Source of the DNA: Pontibacillus halophilus JSM 076056 = DSM 19796
Lineage (GTDB): Bacteria; Bacillota; Bacilli; Bacillales; BH030062
DNA: 64,000 bases
Direction: 5' to 3'
Assembly (NCBI RefSeq): GCF_000425205.1
Contig: NZ_AULI01000001.1
Location: 62,001-126,000, forward strand
Shown: positions 24,739 through 33,855 of the stretch, piece by piece
Layout of the letters: every line of letters starts with the position of its first letter
Position numbering within the stretch: position 1 is the first letter of the stretch
The notes under the pieces: model-generated
Seen by the model: only the letters and a program-made list of their open reading frames with translations
What the model was told of the DNA's origin: nothing
The model's database searches: none
Position numbers and translations under genes: made by a program

Positions 24739-26964
24739 CTATCCCTTCTTGATGTAGTATAACTGCGAATCGAAATCGAGAGATTCACCCTGCCCACTCG
24801 TTTCCAGTCGCTCCGTTTCACTGCGTAGCGGCAGCCCTACATACATCAACTCATCTCCATAATACTCCCCTACTTCTCCTTCAATGTGATACGTTGCGTC
24901 AGGGTCAAGTCCCCGCAGGCGCAGCTGTTTGAAGCCTTGATTTGGCCGTGATAGCGTCTGATAATACCCAACAAGCGCTTCGTCTCCTTGTGGTGAAACT
25001 ACCATCCAACTCGTCACATTGCCATCTCCTTCAAACGGACTGATCAACCGTAGGAAACGCCCATTCTGAATCAACGACCTATGCTCTTTGTAAAAGTCAA
25101 TTTGCTGCTTTACTTCACGTTTCTCCTCAACAGACATCCTCGTCACATCCAGCTCATAACCGAACATGCCAAAGTAGGCGACATTCGCTCGCGTTTCAAG
25201 GCTTGTGTTGCGTTTCACCTGGTGGTTCGGGACAGCGGACACATGGGCGCCCATACTGCTGAGAGGATAGACGAGCGATGTTCCGTATTGAATCGATAAT
25301 CGCTCAATCGCATCGGTGTTGTCACTCGTCCAACCTTGAGGAGCATAATAGAGCATACCTGGGTCAAATCGAGCCCCTCCGCTCGCACATGACTCAAATA
25401 ACACATGTGGGAACGTTTCCGTAAGCCGCTCATATAGCTCATACACCCCAAGCAGATAGCGGTGTGGTACTTCTGCCTGGCGGTCGTTTGCTAAACTGAG
25501 CGAGCCGACTTCGGTCATCGTTCGATTCATATCCCATTTCACATACGTAATCGGAGCTTCTGAAAGAACCTGACTCATCGCAGTAAACATGTAATCGACT
25601 ACTTCTTGACGGCTATAATCAAGTACATATTGATTTCTCCCATGGGACAAGCGTCGATTCGGAACTTGAATGAGCCAGTCCGGATGCTCCTCGTATAGGC
25701 TACTTTCCTTTGAAACCATTTCAGGCTCAAACCATAATCCGAATCCCATCCCAAGCTCTGTAATTCGATCAGCAAGATGACGGATGCCGTTCGGAAGCTT
25801 GGCTCTGTCAACGACCCAATCACCAAGAGACGTGGTATCATCATTCCGCTTTCCGAACCAACCATCATCGAGCACAAATAACTCTACCCCTACTTCTTTC
25901 GCTTCACGAGCTAACTCCACGACTTTCTCCTCTGTGAAATCAAAATACGTCGCTTCCCAATTGTTGATTAATACAGGACGGATACGATCTCGCCATTGTC
26001 CTCTCGCAAGACGTGTGCGGTACAGCTCATGAAACGTGTCGCTCATTTGGGACAACCCTTCATCTGAATACGCCATAACTACTTCTGGCGTTTGGAACGA
26101 TTCGCCCGGTTCAAGCTTCCACTCAAAATCGAAAGGATTGATACCTAAAGAGACGCGCGCACAATCGTAGTGGTCCACTTCGACTTGAGCTTGGAAGTTG
26201 CCACTATACACAAGACTGAACCCAAACACCTCTCCTGTCGTTTCAGTCGCATCAGGACGCTTCAGTGCGAGAAATGGATTCTGCTGATTGCTGCTCGTTC
26301 CACGTGTGCTCGAGATTCCTTGCAAGCCAGGCACTAAAGGACGAGTGTAGAGATGTCGTTCTCGAATCCATGCGCCTGAGAGCTGGAGCAACTCGAAATT
26401 TCGATCCGCTAAATCAACGGAACAACTTAACGCACGTTGTAGACGAAGCGGCGCATCCGCCTCTGAATGAACACGGGCCGAGCGTACAATTACATCTCGT
26501 TCGTGATACACCGTATAAGCGAGTTCAACCATAAGACCAGCCGTCGCATCAGCCAGACGAAGGAGTAAGGTCTCTGCCTCACTATCCTCCTCCACATAGG
26601 TCGCTGGCAATCCAGATAAAGATGGTTTACCAGCAACGATGGTGTAACCGACATACTCAAGATCGGTTACCCGACTCCCATCTGGATGCACGACGTGTAG
26701 AGCTGGTTCTCGGTAATCAGTCGTCCCGTACGTTGGATATTCCTGCCTAGCCAAATCGAGAGAGAACGTCGAATCTCCTTCATATACGTATGTTGTATTC
26801 GGACGTTCTTCCTCTCGTTGCAAATGCTGATAAGAGCGATCTGCTAATCGTTTCCCATAATGAAGATGGCCCAGTTGACCATTTCTCATCACATGAAAGA
26901 TATAGCTGACCCGGTTCCCTTGCAGATGAAATTGCCTTGTTTCTTCATTAACATAGATTGGCAT
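24739..26964 (-). CDS. GH36 alpha-galactosidase
   Basis: 741 residues, no signal peptide, cytosolic. N-terminal beta-supersandwich, then a TIM barrel with FVLDDGWFGKRNDD. The nucleophile is Asp478 in YVKWDMNR, and Asp548 in TSDNTDAI is the acid/base. These numbers coincide with those of Geobacillus AgaA. ESCASGGARFDPGM (about 524-536) is another GH36 hallmark. It hydrolyses terminal alpha-1,6-galactose from melibiose, raffinose or stachyose. AGGAGGGGC precedes ATG 26964. It lies directly behind the two permease genes, so an imported oligosaccharide is its likely substrate. Confidence 0.95.
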   Translation of the reverse strand: MPIYVNEETRQFHLQGNRVSYIFHVMRNGQLGHLHYGKRLADRSYQHLQREEERPNTTYVYEGDSTFSLDLARQEYPTYGTTDYREPALHVVHPDGSRVTDLEYVGYTIVAGKPSLSGLPATYVEEDSEAETLLLRLADATAGLMVELAYTVYHERDVIVRSARVHSEADAPLRLQRALSCSVDLADRNFELLQLSGAWIRERHLYTRPLVPGLQGISSTRGTSSNQQNPFLALKRPDATETTGEVFGFSLVYSGNFQAQVEVDHYDCARVSLGINPFDFEWKLEPGESFQTPEVVMAYSDEGLSQMSDTFHELYRTRLARGQWRDRIRPVLINNWEATYFDFTEEKVVELAREAKEVGVELFVLDDGWFGKRNDDTTSLGDWVVDRAKLPNGIRHLADRITELGMGFGLWFEPEMVSKESSLYEEHPDWLIQVPNRRLSHGRNQYVLDYSRQEVVDYMFTAMSQVLSEAPITYVKWDMNRTMTEVGSLSLANDRQAEVPHRYLLGVYELYERLTETFPHVLFESCASGGARFDPGMLYYAPQGWTSDNTDAIERLSIQYGTSLVYPLSSMGAHVSAVPNHQVKRNTSLETRANVAYFGMFGYELDVTRMSVEEKREVKQQIDFYKEHRSLIQNGRFLRLISPFEGDGNVTSWMVVSPQGDEALVGYYQTLSRPNQGFKQLRLRGLDPDATYHIEGEVGEYYGDELMYVGLPLRSETERLETSGQGESLDFDSQLYYIKKG

Positions 26965-26974
26965 AAAGCCCCTC

Positions 26975-27805
26975 CTATTCTTTCACAGAGCCTCCGAGAA
27001 TACCGGAGATGAATTGCTTTTGTAACAATAAGAAGAAGATCATGATTGGCAATGTGGAGAGCGTCGTCCCCATCATCACTTGGCCATAGTCAATTCGTGA
27101 CATACCAATTAGACTTGAGAGCGCTACTGGTAAGGTGTACATGTCACCAGATTGAAGCACAACTAAAGGCCATATAAAGTTGTTCCACTGGAACATGAAT
27201 AAGAAGATCGCAACTGCTGCTAGCGCAGGACGCATAACTGGCAACACAACACGGAAGAAGATATGGAATTCTCCAGCCCCATCAACCCGTGATGCCTCAA
27301 GCAGTGAATCCGGTAATGCTTGCATGTTCTGACGCATCAAGAAGATGGCGAATGGATATGCAAGCTGCGGCAAGATAACCGATTGATATTCATTTAGCCA
27401 ACCTAAATTCCCGAAGATTTGGAACAACGGAATTAACGTAACATGATACGGAATCATAATCGCGACGAGCAGCATAAAGAAGATAGCGTTACGTCCTTTG
27501 AACTTAAATTTCGCAAACGCATATCCTGCCCCGCTACAAATGACCAAGCTTAACGCAGTAAACGTTAGTGTAATAAATAAGGAGTTGAACATGACGCGGA
27601 CAATGCCGACGTTCTCGTTCAAATTCATTAAGTTCTCCCAACCGTGCGTTCCTGGCAGAAAGTTCGGCGGAATATTAAAGACTTCGCCGGATGGATTCGT
27701 TGCTCCAACAATCATCCAATAGAACGGACCAATGGAGAAGATGACGCCGATAAACAACAAGATGTACATGATGGTCTTTCGCAATGGACTAGCTGTATTC
27801 ATCAT
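26975..27805 (-). CDS. ABC sugar transporter permease (MalG/LacG type)
   Basis: 276 residues, six hydrophobic segments. The EAA loop EASRVDGAGEFHIFFRVVLP (about residues 170-190) contacts the ATPase. It belongs to the MalFG family of carbohydrate uptake type 1 permeases. The start overlaps the previous permease stop by four bases. Together with the lipoprotein and the other permease it forms an importer lacking its own ATPase gene. A shared MsmX-type ATPase elsewhere is likely, as in B. subtilis. Confidence 0.93.
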   Translation of the reverse strand: MMNTASPLRKTIMYILLFIGVIFSIGPFYWMIVGATNPSGEVFNIPPNFLPGTHGWENLMNLNENVGIVRVMFNSLFITLTFTALSLVICSGAGYAFAKFKFKGRNAIFFMLLVAIMIPYHVTLIPLFQIFGNLGWLNEYQSVILPQLAYPFAIFLMRQNMQALPDSLLEASRVDGAGEFHIFFRVVLPVMRPALAAVAIFLFMFQWNNFIWPLVVLQSGDMYTLPVALSSLIGMSRIDYGQVMMGTTLSTLPIMIFFLLLQKQFISGILGGSVKE

Positions 27806-28743
27806 TTATCCTCCCCTGCTACTTTCATCTGAAGCCATGACAAGACCCCAATAATCAAGACAAGCACATAAGCAATGGCAGAAGCATAGCCAAAGTCAAA
27901 GTATTGGAAGCCATTTTGATACAAGTACAGCGTCACTGTTAGCGTTGCATTATTTGGACCTCCATCCGTCAAGATGTACGGCTCATCGAACAATTGCAAC
28001 GTCCCAATCGTAGACAACACGAATGTGAAGAGGAAGATTGGTTTCAACTGTGGAATCGTAATATAGAAGAATTGGCGAAGCTTACTCGCTCCATCCATTT
28101 CGGCTGCTTCGTACAAGGAAGCCGGGATATTCTGTAGGCCAGCTAGGAAGATGACCATGTTATACCCTGTCCAGCGCCATGTAATGACGAGCATAAGCGA
28201 CACTTTAGACCAGAATGGATCGGTTAACCATCCAACGGGTTCCACGCCTATAAGAGATAACAAGTAATTCACAAGACCATAATTCTCATCCAACAGAATC
28301 ATAAAGATGATCGATGCCGCTACGAGCGCAGTGATCGCCGGCATAAAATAAGCGATACGGAAGAATGATTTCATTTTAATCAGCTTCGAGTTTAATGCCG
28401 TTGCAATAATGACGGCTAAGAATAGCTGAATGGGTACTTGGATTAATAAGATAATAAATGTGTTCCCAAGAGCCTTGTAGAACAGCTTGTCTTGGAACAA
28501 GCGAATGTAGTTATCAAACCAGACGAAGGAAAAGTTCCCAGCCTTTCCTTCTTGAAAGCTTAATAGAAAGGAAGAGATAACCGGATAAACAGTGAAGATT
28601 AAAAACAGTAAAACCGCCGGTGCGATAAAGATATACGGTGCCGTTCTCGGCGTAATCCACTTCCGTCGCTCCTTTTTCGGCTGTGGATTTGGAGATGTTG
28701 ACGTTTCTACACTAGAGGTAGCATTTGCATTCGATTGGCTCAT
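27802..28743 (-). CDS. ABC sugar transporter permease (MalF/LacF type)
   Basis: 313 residues from ATG 28743 (AAGGAGGGC upstream), not the longer frame. A low-complexity Ser/Thr/Asn N-terminus of about 25 residues and the basic KKERRKW stretch precede six membrane helices. The EAA motif EAAEMDGASKLRQFFYITIP sits near 215-235. The family is carbohydrate uptake type 1. It pairs with the downstream MalG-type permease. A strong hairpin separates it from the binding-protein gene, an arrangement that usually keeps permease levels below those of the binding protein. Confidence 0.93.
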   Translation of the reverse strand: MSQSNANATSSVETSTSPNPQPKKERRKWITPRTAPYIFIAPAVLLFLIFTVYPVISSFLLSFQEGKAGNFSFVWFDNYIRLFQDKLFYKALGNTFIILLIQVPIQLFLAVIIATALNSKLIKMKSFFRIAYFMPAITALVAASIIFMILLDENYGLVNYLLSLIGVEPVGWLTDPFWSKVSLMLVITWRWTGYNMVIFLAGLQNIPASLYEAAEMDGASKLRQFFYITIPQLKPIFLFTFVLSTIGTLQLFDEPYILTDGGPNNATLTVTLYLYQNGFQYFDFGYASAIAYVLVLIIGVLSWLQMKVAGEDK

Positions 28744-28776
28744 GTAGCCGCCCTCCTTCAGGTATTCTAGAATCAA

Positions 28777-28801
28777 ACTTTATTAATCAATTTAATAAAG
28801 T
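28777..28801. promoter_or_regulatory. Perfect palindrome, possible sugar-repressor operator
   Basis: Arms ACTTTATTAA and TTAATAAAGT with spacer TCAAT, 10 bp each, between the binding-protein hairpin and the first permease gene. Related A(A)CTTAATWAA elements occur at 30205 and 31864. A ROK-repressor site is inferred from this sharing. Confidence 0.45.
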
Positions 28802-28812
28802 GAATAGAAATA

Positions 28813-28854
28813 GAACAAGGTTCGGCCGTACACCCCCATGGCCGAACCTTGTTC
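28813..28854 (-). terminator. Intercistronic hairpin between binding protein and permease genes
   Basis: GAACAAGGTTCGGCC / GGCCGAACCTTGTTC, a 15-bp perfect stem. Only TATTTC follows on the minus strand, so it may be a partial terminator or an mRNA 3'-end stabiliser giving excess binding protein. Confidence 0.75.
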
Positions 28855-28860
28855 ACATCC

Positions 28861-30171
28861 TTATTCGTTTATTTCACGATCTGTATCATTCGCTAGCGTG
28901 TCAGCTGCATTCTGAAGCGCTTCGTCTACGGATTGACCATCAAGTAGAATAGAAGCTTGTGCATCAGACACAAGTTTCAACGCACGGGAATAATCACTCG
29001 TATAGTTCGCTACTGGAATGTCTGGTACAACATTTGCAAACGTTTCGTAGATTTGTTGATTGCTAAAGTACTCCACTTCTTGCTTAAAGTACTCGTTCTC
29101 ATACGCTGATTCTAGTGAAGGGAATATACCTCGTTCTTTAAGTGCAGTCATTTGTGGATCTTCCTCAGTCGTAAAGTATTCTACAAATGCATAAGCTGCA
29201 TCCTGGTTGTCAGAAGAGCTTGGAATGGCTAGGTCTGAACCGCCTAAGTTCGCAGCACGGTTACCCCCTTCTTCAAACGCCGGCAATTGGAAGACGCCCC
29301 ATTTCCCATCTAAATCAGGAGCCTGGTCCGTAATCGTTCCGGAGTACCATACGCCAAATGGTACAGTTGCGACTTCACCGTTAACTGTTGCAGAAACAAC
29401 ACCGTTCCATCCATCATTGTTTAGAACTAAGTCAGCCTCATGCATCTCTTTAATTGTTTCAAAGGTACGTTTAGACTCGTCAGAAGTAAGGTCAATATTG
29501 CCTTCTTCGTCAAAGTAATAGGCTCCTTGCTGGTTCATCATCATACGATACAACGCATCATCTGCTGCGATGTCGATTGGACCCATTTTCACACCCGTTT
29601 TCTCTTTAATCGTCTTACCTGCTTCAATGTAATCATCCCATGTCTCGATCTCTTCAGCGTTCACGCCTGCCTCTTCAAAGATATCCGTACGATAGAAGAC
29701 TGCCGCTGGACCGATATCCCATGGAGCCGCTAAGTATTCACCGTCTGCATTCTGCGTAACAGAATTCTTATATTCTCCAAACTTATCGCTATGGTCGTCA
29801 TAACCTCTTTCTGATAGATTTGTTAAACTATCAGGAAATTCACTCATATAGTTCGCTAGACGATCTGACTCGACAAGGACAACGTCTGGAAGACCATTTC
29901 CACCTGAAGCAAGCCCTACCGTAAGTTTGTCATAGACGTCTAAACGACCAATATCTTCTACTTTCACATCTACGTCTGGGTATTCTTCTTGGAACCCTTC
30001 AACTGCCATCTCCATCGACTGCGCCGCTACATTCCAACCCCATACTGTAATTTCACCAGAAGGTTCTCCACCTTCTCCTCCGCTGTTCTCTGAACTCGAT
30101 TCATCAGAACAGGCGGCCATAACCCCTACTGAAAGACCTAATGTTAACGCCAATGAAAGCCACTTCTTCAT
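28861..30171 (-). CDS. Sugar-binding lipoprotein of the ABC importer
   Basis: 436 residues. A lipoprotein signal peptide MKKWLSLALTLGLSVGVMAAC is present, with lipidated Cys21, then a Ser/Glu/Gly linker (about 22-38) and a family 1 extracellular solute-binding fold. EITVWGWNVAA starts strand one, and TWDDYIEAGKTIKEKTG and AAYAFVEYFTTEE are typical of maltose/raffinose-binding relatives. Anchored outside the membrane, it hands oligosaccharide to the two permeases. The protein is very acidic (many Asp/Glu), as in salt-adapted Bacillaceae. First gene of the operon; cre site and operator-like repeats lie upstream. Confidence 0.93.
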   Translation of the reverse strand: MKKWLSLALTLGLSVGVMAACSDESSSENSGGEGGEPSGEITVWGWNVAAQSMEMAVEGFQEEYPDVDVKVEDIGRLDVYDKLTVGLASGGNGLPDVVLVESDRLANYMSEFPDSLTNLSERGYDDHSDKFGEYKNSVTQNADGEYLAAPWDIGPAAVFYRTDIFEEAGVNAEEIETWDDYIEAGKTIKEKTGVKMGPIDIAADDALYRMMMNQQGAYYFDEEGNIDLTSDESKRTFETIKEMHEADLVLNNDGWNGVVSATVNGEVATVPFGVWYSGTITDQAPDLDGKWGVFQLPAFEEGGNRAANLGGSDLAIPSSSDNQDAAYAFVEYFTTEEDPQMTALKERGIFPSLESAYENEYFKQEVEYFSNQQIYETFANVVPDIPVANYTSDYSRALKLVSDAQASILLDGQSVDEALQNAADTLANDTDREINE

Positions 30172-30204
30172 GAATTCATCCCCCTTTGATGATTCCGTTT
30201 CGAT

Positions 30205-30234
30205 AAACTTAATAAAATAAATTAATTAACTTAC
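30205..30234. promoter_or_regulatory. Operator-like AT-rich repeat upstream of the galactoside operon
   Basis: AAACTTAATAA and TTAATTAACTT elements close to the binding-protein start. They resemble the palindromes at 28777 and 31864 and are candidate sites of the divergent ROK repressor. Confidence 0.35.
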
Positions 30235-30262
30235 CGTAAATGTACCATAGCCCAACTTAATT

Positions 30263-30276
30263 TGAAAGCGCTTTTT
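30263..30276. promoter_or_regulatory. CcpA cre site
   Basis: TGAAAGCGCTTTTT agrees with TGWAANCGNTNWCA at 12 of 14 positions. It lies about 95 bases upstream of the binding-protein gene, consistent with catabolite repression of the operon. Confidence 0.65.
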
Positions 30277-30302
30277 TATAAGTTTATGCAAAATTTCTGA
30301 AT

Positions 30303-30330
30303 AAAGAGGAAAGGGCGTATAAGCGCCCCT
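30303..30330 (-). terminator. Terminator of the GH1 gene
   Basis: GGGCG(CTTATA)CGCCC-type stem followed by TTTCCTCTTT on the minus strand. Confidence 0.7.
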
Positions 30331-30342
30331 CCGACTTTCTAG

Positions 30343-31722
30343 TTAGGATTGGCAGGACAAGGTTGCATAGTTAGACTTTGATGGAAGACCATTCTCCTTC
30401 ACCACTTGCTGATACCAGTAAAAACTGTCTTTCTTTACACGCTGAAGTGTTTCATAATCAACATATACAATTCCGAACCGTTTATCGTACCCATATGCCC
30501 ATTCAAAGTTATCCAAAAACGACCAGAGGTAGTACCCTTTCAAGTTCACACCATCTTGCTCGATTGCTTCTTGCATCGCTTTGAAATGACGGTCCAAATA
30601 GCTAATGCGGAAGGAGTCGTCTACTTTCCCCTCATTCACCACATCATCAGCAGCACAGCCATTTTCAGTAATGTAGAGTGGTAGATTGCCATAGCGTTCT
30701 TTACACTCTAGTAAACGTTGACGAAGCCCATCAGGATAGACTTCCCATCCCATCGCTGTACGTTCCGCATGCTCCTTCTGAACCTCTCGCCCGTTCCAAA
30801 ATGGTACCGTATTGTCGTAAGCAATGATGGTACGGAAATAATAGTTAATCCCACAGAAATCAATCCGCTGACTAATCGTATCTAAGTCCCCATCTTGTAT
30901 AAAATCTAACGGAAACGCCTCTTCGTAGCGGGATTTAATGTCTTCTGGATAAGATCCAAGGAGAACCGGGTCGAAAAACCACTTGTTCAACATCCCGTCG
31001 TACAGCTCCGCAGCTTCTTTATCCTTCACATGTTTATTAGCAGGGTAAACGGAAGACGTGGAATACGTAATCCCAATTTCACTTTGGAGACCTAACTCGC
31101 GGTGTACCTTGACGGCCATTCCGTGCGATAACAAGAGGTGATGAGAAACCTGAAGCGTGGCCCGTAAGTCCTTCATGCCAGGTGCCATTTCACCAAAGTA
31201 ATGACCTAGAAAAGCGTGCACAAACGGCTCATTGTGCGTAATCCAGCGAGGAACCAAATCCCCGAAGCGTTCATAGCACGTCTTCGCATAGGTAGCGAAC
31301 GCATCCGCGGTCTCACGGTTCAACCATCCACCTTTGTCTTGGAGCTTCTGTGGAAGATCCCAGTGAAACAACGTCACAGCTGGCTCAATGCCTGCTTCAT
31401 GTAACGCCTCAAGGAGGTTTCGATAGAATTGAACTCCTTCTTCATTCACATCACCTGTTCCATTTGGAAAAATGCGCGGCCATGAAATCGAGAAACGATA
31501 CGTCTTAACCCCTAGTTCTTTCATGAGTGCCACGTCATCTTTGTACAAATGGTAGTGGTCACAAGCAATGTCGCCCGTATCTCCATTTTGGATATTGCCT
31601 TCTATATGCGAGAAGCGGTCCCAGATGGACTCTCCGCGTCCACCTTCGTGAACAGCTCCTTCAATTTGGTAAGATGCTGTTGCGACTCCCCATTCAAACC
31701 CCTTTGGAAATTGTACAGTCAT
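30343..31722 (-). CDS. GH1 beta-glucosidase / beta-galactosidase
   Basis: 459 residues, complete GH1 TIM barrel. N-terminal signature FEWGVATASYQIEGAVHEGGRG (start of the family pattern), acid/base Glu165 in WITHNEP and nucleophile Glu353 in YITENG. It ends with a GYYLWSFLDNFEWAYGYDKRFG-type aglycone/glycone wall. There is no phosphate-binding lysine/serine set that I can identify, so an unphosphorylated disaccharide is more likely than a 6-phospho substrate. Cytosolic. Own terminator; it is transcribed divergently from the ROK regulator, with a cre site between. Confidence 0.93.
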   Translation of the reverse strand: MTVQFPKGFEWGVATASYQIEGAVHEGGRGESIWDRFSHIEGNIQNGDTGDIACDHYHLYKDDVALMKELGVKTYRFSISWPRIFPNGTGDVNEEGVQFYRNLLEALHEAGIEPAVTLFHWDLPQKLQDKGGWLNRETADAFATYAKTCYERFGDLVPRWITHNEPFVHAFLGHYFGEMAPGMKDLRATLQVSHHLLLSHGMAVKVHRELGLQSEIGITYSTSSVYPANKHVKDKEAAELYDGMLNKWFFDPVLLGSYPEDIKSRYEEAFPLDFIQDGDLDTISQRIDFCGINYYFRTIIAYDNTVPFWNGREVQKEHAERTAMGWEVYPDGLRQRLLECKERYGNLPLYITENGCAADDVVNEGKVDDSFRISYLDRHFKAMQEAIEQDGVNLKGYYLWSFLDNFEWAYGYDKRFGIVYVDYETLQRVKKDSFYWYQQVVKENGLPSKSNYATLSCQS

Positions 31723-31799
31723 TCCCCATCACCTCCATGTAGTGTATACGTGAACTATTTCATAAAACGTCCCCCTAGACAACTAATATAAAACAAATG

Positions 31800-31813
31800 T
31801 GTAAACGCTTAAC
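31800..31813. promoter_or_regulatory. CcpA cre site between GH1 and the ROK regulator
   Basis: TGTAAACGCTTAAC fits TGWAANCGNTNWCA at 12 of 14 positions, in the divergent promoter region. Confidence 0.65.
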
Positions 31814-31863
31814 TTCCAGTTCCGTCCATTTTCTTTCGTTTTCTTTGTTTTTTGGACTTTTTT

Positions 31864-31877
31864 AACTTAATTAAGAA
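31864..31877. promoter_or_regulatory. Palindrome upstream of the ROK regulator
   Basis: AACTTAATTAAGAA contains the perfect CTTAATTAAG palindrome. It shares the ACTTAATTAA core with sites at 28777 and 30205. Possible autoregulatory operator. Confidence 0.4.
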
Positions 31878-31937
31878 ACTTCATCGGCTCCTATGTTAAA
31901 CTAACTGTAATTTATACGTCGGTAGGAGGTGCACCAC

Positions 31938-33152
31938 ATGAGTACACAAATGAGAACAGGTAGTTTCCAACTAATGAAATCCATGAATCGTTCCATTATT
32001 TTAAATCTCATACGCGAGAAAGGGCCCATCTCCCGTGCTGAGATTGCTAAAATCACGAAACTGACTCCACCAACCGTAAGCAATATCGTCAAGGAGCTCT
32101 TACGGAGTGAATTTGTTATTGAAACTTCACAAGGAACGTCGAAAGGTGGACGGAAGCCAACGTTATTGGACATTAACTCGAACCATTTCTTTATCATTGG
32201 AATCGACGTCGGGCATGTGTATGTGAAATTTGTAACGAGTAACCTAGCAGGGGACGTTCTGGAACAAGTTCGATTAAAGCTCGATTCTCACCCCAATAAG
32301 CAAACGATGATCAACGTGTTGAAAAGAGGTGTCCACAAATTATTGGAACAAAGTCAACTCCATGTGGACCGTTGCCTCGGGATTGGGGTCGGTATGCACG
32401 GGATTGTGGATAACGAGAATGGGATTTCCTTATTCACCCCTGCCTTTAACTTACGAGATATCCCAGTTGCCTCTGTTCTTGAGGACGAATTTCAGCTTAT
32501 GGTGAAGGTTGAGAATGACGTTCGTGCTATGACGCTCGGCGAAGCTTGGTTCGGAAATGGGGACAAGCAAGAGAATTTCGTCGGGGTCAACGTTGGGTAC
32601 GGAATTGGTGCTGGTATCATGTACGAAGGACAACTCTTCCACGGAGAAGCGAATATCGCAGGGGAGATTGGTCATATGACAATCGATCTTAATGGACCGA
32701 AATGCGATTGTGGAAATTATGGGTGTCTCCAAGCCATTGCAGCTGGACCTGCTATAGCTGAACGAGCTGTCAAAGAGCTTAAATTTGGAGCCTCGTCCCT
32801 TCTAACGGACATGTGCGGGGGTGACCTTGATAAGGTTACAGGTTCCATGGTGCATAAAGCGGCAGTTCAAGGGGATGAATTTAGCACCCGAATCCTCCAC
32901 GATACAGGACGCTATTTAGGTATTGGGCTGACGAACCTTATCCACACCGTGAACCCAACTCGCATCATTATCGGAGGAGGCGTGGCTCAGGCTGGAGAGT
33001 TTATATTGTCTGGTGTCCAAGAGATGATCGCTTCTAAAGGACTGACGCAACAAGCGAAAGAAACTCCTGTCCTCTCCGCTCGTTTGAAGGAGAATTCCAC
33101 TGTTATGGGAGCAGTTGTATTAATTCTTCAAGAGTTCTTCGTTCGTAAGTAA
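31938..33152 (+). CDS. ROK-family transcriptional repressor (XylR/NagC type)
   Basis: 404 residues from ATG 31938 (TAGGAGG, 8-nt spacing). An N-terminal winged helix-turn-helix (about 15-65; PISRAEIAKITKLTPPTVSNI) is followed by the sugar-kinase-like ROK domain. That domain starts FFIIGIDVG and includes the zinc-binding signature GHMTIDLNG...CDCGNYGCL and a NPTRIIIGGG motif. Such proteins bind operators until a sugar or sugar phosphate is bound. Divergent from GH1 and next to the galactoside operon, so it probably controls both; the true inducer is unknown. Confidence 0.92.
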   Translation: MSTQMRTGSFQLMKSMNRSIILNLIREKGPISRAEIAKITKLTPPTVSNIVKELLRSEFVIETSQGTSKGGRKPTLLDINSNHFFIIGIDVGHVYVKFVTSNLAGDVLEQVRLKLDSHPNKQTMINVLKRGVHKLLEQSQLHVDRCLGIGVGMHGIVDNENGISLFTPAFNLRDIPVASVLEDEFQLMVKVENDVRAMTLGEAWFGNGDKQENFVGVNVGYGIGAGIMYEGQLFHGEANIAGEIGHMTIDLNGPKCDCGNYGCLQAIAAGPAIAERAVKELKFGASSLLTDMCGGDLDKVTGSMVHKAAVQGDEFSTRILHDTGRYLGIGLTNLIHTVNPTRIIIGGGVAQAGEFILSGVQEMIASKGLTQQAKETPVLSARLKENSTVMGAVVLILQEFFVRK

Positions 33153-33154
33153 AG

Positions 33155-33190
33155 AAAGGCACAGTGCCAGGAATAGCGCTGTGCCTTTTT
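33155..33190 (+). terminator. Terminator of the ROK gene
   Basis: AAAGGCACAG / CTGTGCCTTTTT directly after the stop. Confidence 0.9.
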
Positions 33191-33216
33191 CTATTCATGA
33201 TTTTGGGAGTCAATTT

Positions 33217-33855
33217 CTAGTATCGAACCTCTTCTTCTACAGCCTGCCTCATTGCCCGCGCTGCTTCGTATGGAGTTTCACTTCTACTTACAATTGAAAT
33301 GTAGGAGACCCCATCCGCTCCCGCCTCCATCACTTCTCTTGCATTGTCAATGTGTATCCCACCGATTCCAACTATCGGTTTTGTCACATTAACCTTTCTT
33401 ATTTCCTTGATTCTTTCAGGTCCTGATGGCGTTTTGGCATCCGGTTTTGTCTTAGTCCCATATATAGGTCCTACTCCGATATAATCCACATTCAATTCAT
33501 TCGCGAGTAAAGCTTCCTCTACCGTATGAGTGGATAAGCCAACCACCTTCTGTCGAAAATCGTGTAGGACTGTTTCAATGGCGGTATCGTCTTGTCCAAC
33601 GTGGATTCCGTCTGCATCCAGTTTCTTAGCGAGAGCAACATCATCATTAACAATAAACGGAATATCTTCTTCTTGGCATAGCTGTTGAAGCTTTCTTGCT
33701 AGCTCCTCTTTTCGCTTTCCTGATCGTGAACCTTCACCTTTCTCACGGAACTGAAAGCATGTAATGCCACCTTGAATCGCTTGACGTAACGTTTCAACTG
33801 GATCTCCAATACAATCCTGACTCCCCATAATAAAGTAGTTTCTAAGATCAATCAT
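33217..33855 (-). CDS. thiE: Thiamine-phosphate synthase
   Basis: 212 residues from ATG 33855 (AAAGGAAG upstream); a TTG at 33864 is an alternative. A TIM barrel that couples HMP-PP with thiazole phosphate to make thiamine phosphate. Visible motifs: ITCFQFREKG, the FIVNDDVALAKKLDADGIHVGQDD stretch in two adjacent loops, and GIGGIHIDNA with GADGVSYIS at the phosphate site. Last gene of the tenA-thiD-thiM-thiE operon; it overlaps thiM. No terminator could be seen clearly downstream (33191-33216 is very short and convergent with the ROK gene). Confidence 0.95.
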   Translation of the reverse strand: MIDLRNYFIMGSQDCIGDPVETLRQAIQGGITCFQFREKGEGSRSGKRKEELARKLQQLCQEEDIPFIVNDDVALAKKLDADGIHVGQDDTAIETVLHDFRQKVVGLSTHTVEEALLANELNVDYIGVGPIYGTKTKPDAKTPSGPERIKEIRKVNVTKPIVGIGGIHIDNAREVMEAGADGVSYISIVSRSETPYEAARAMRQAVEEEVRY

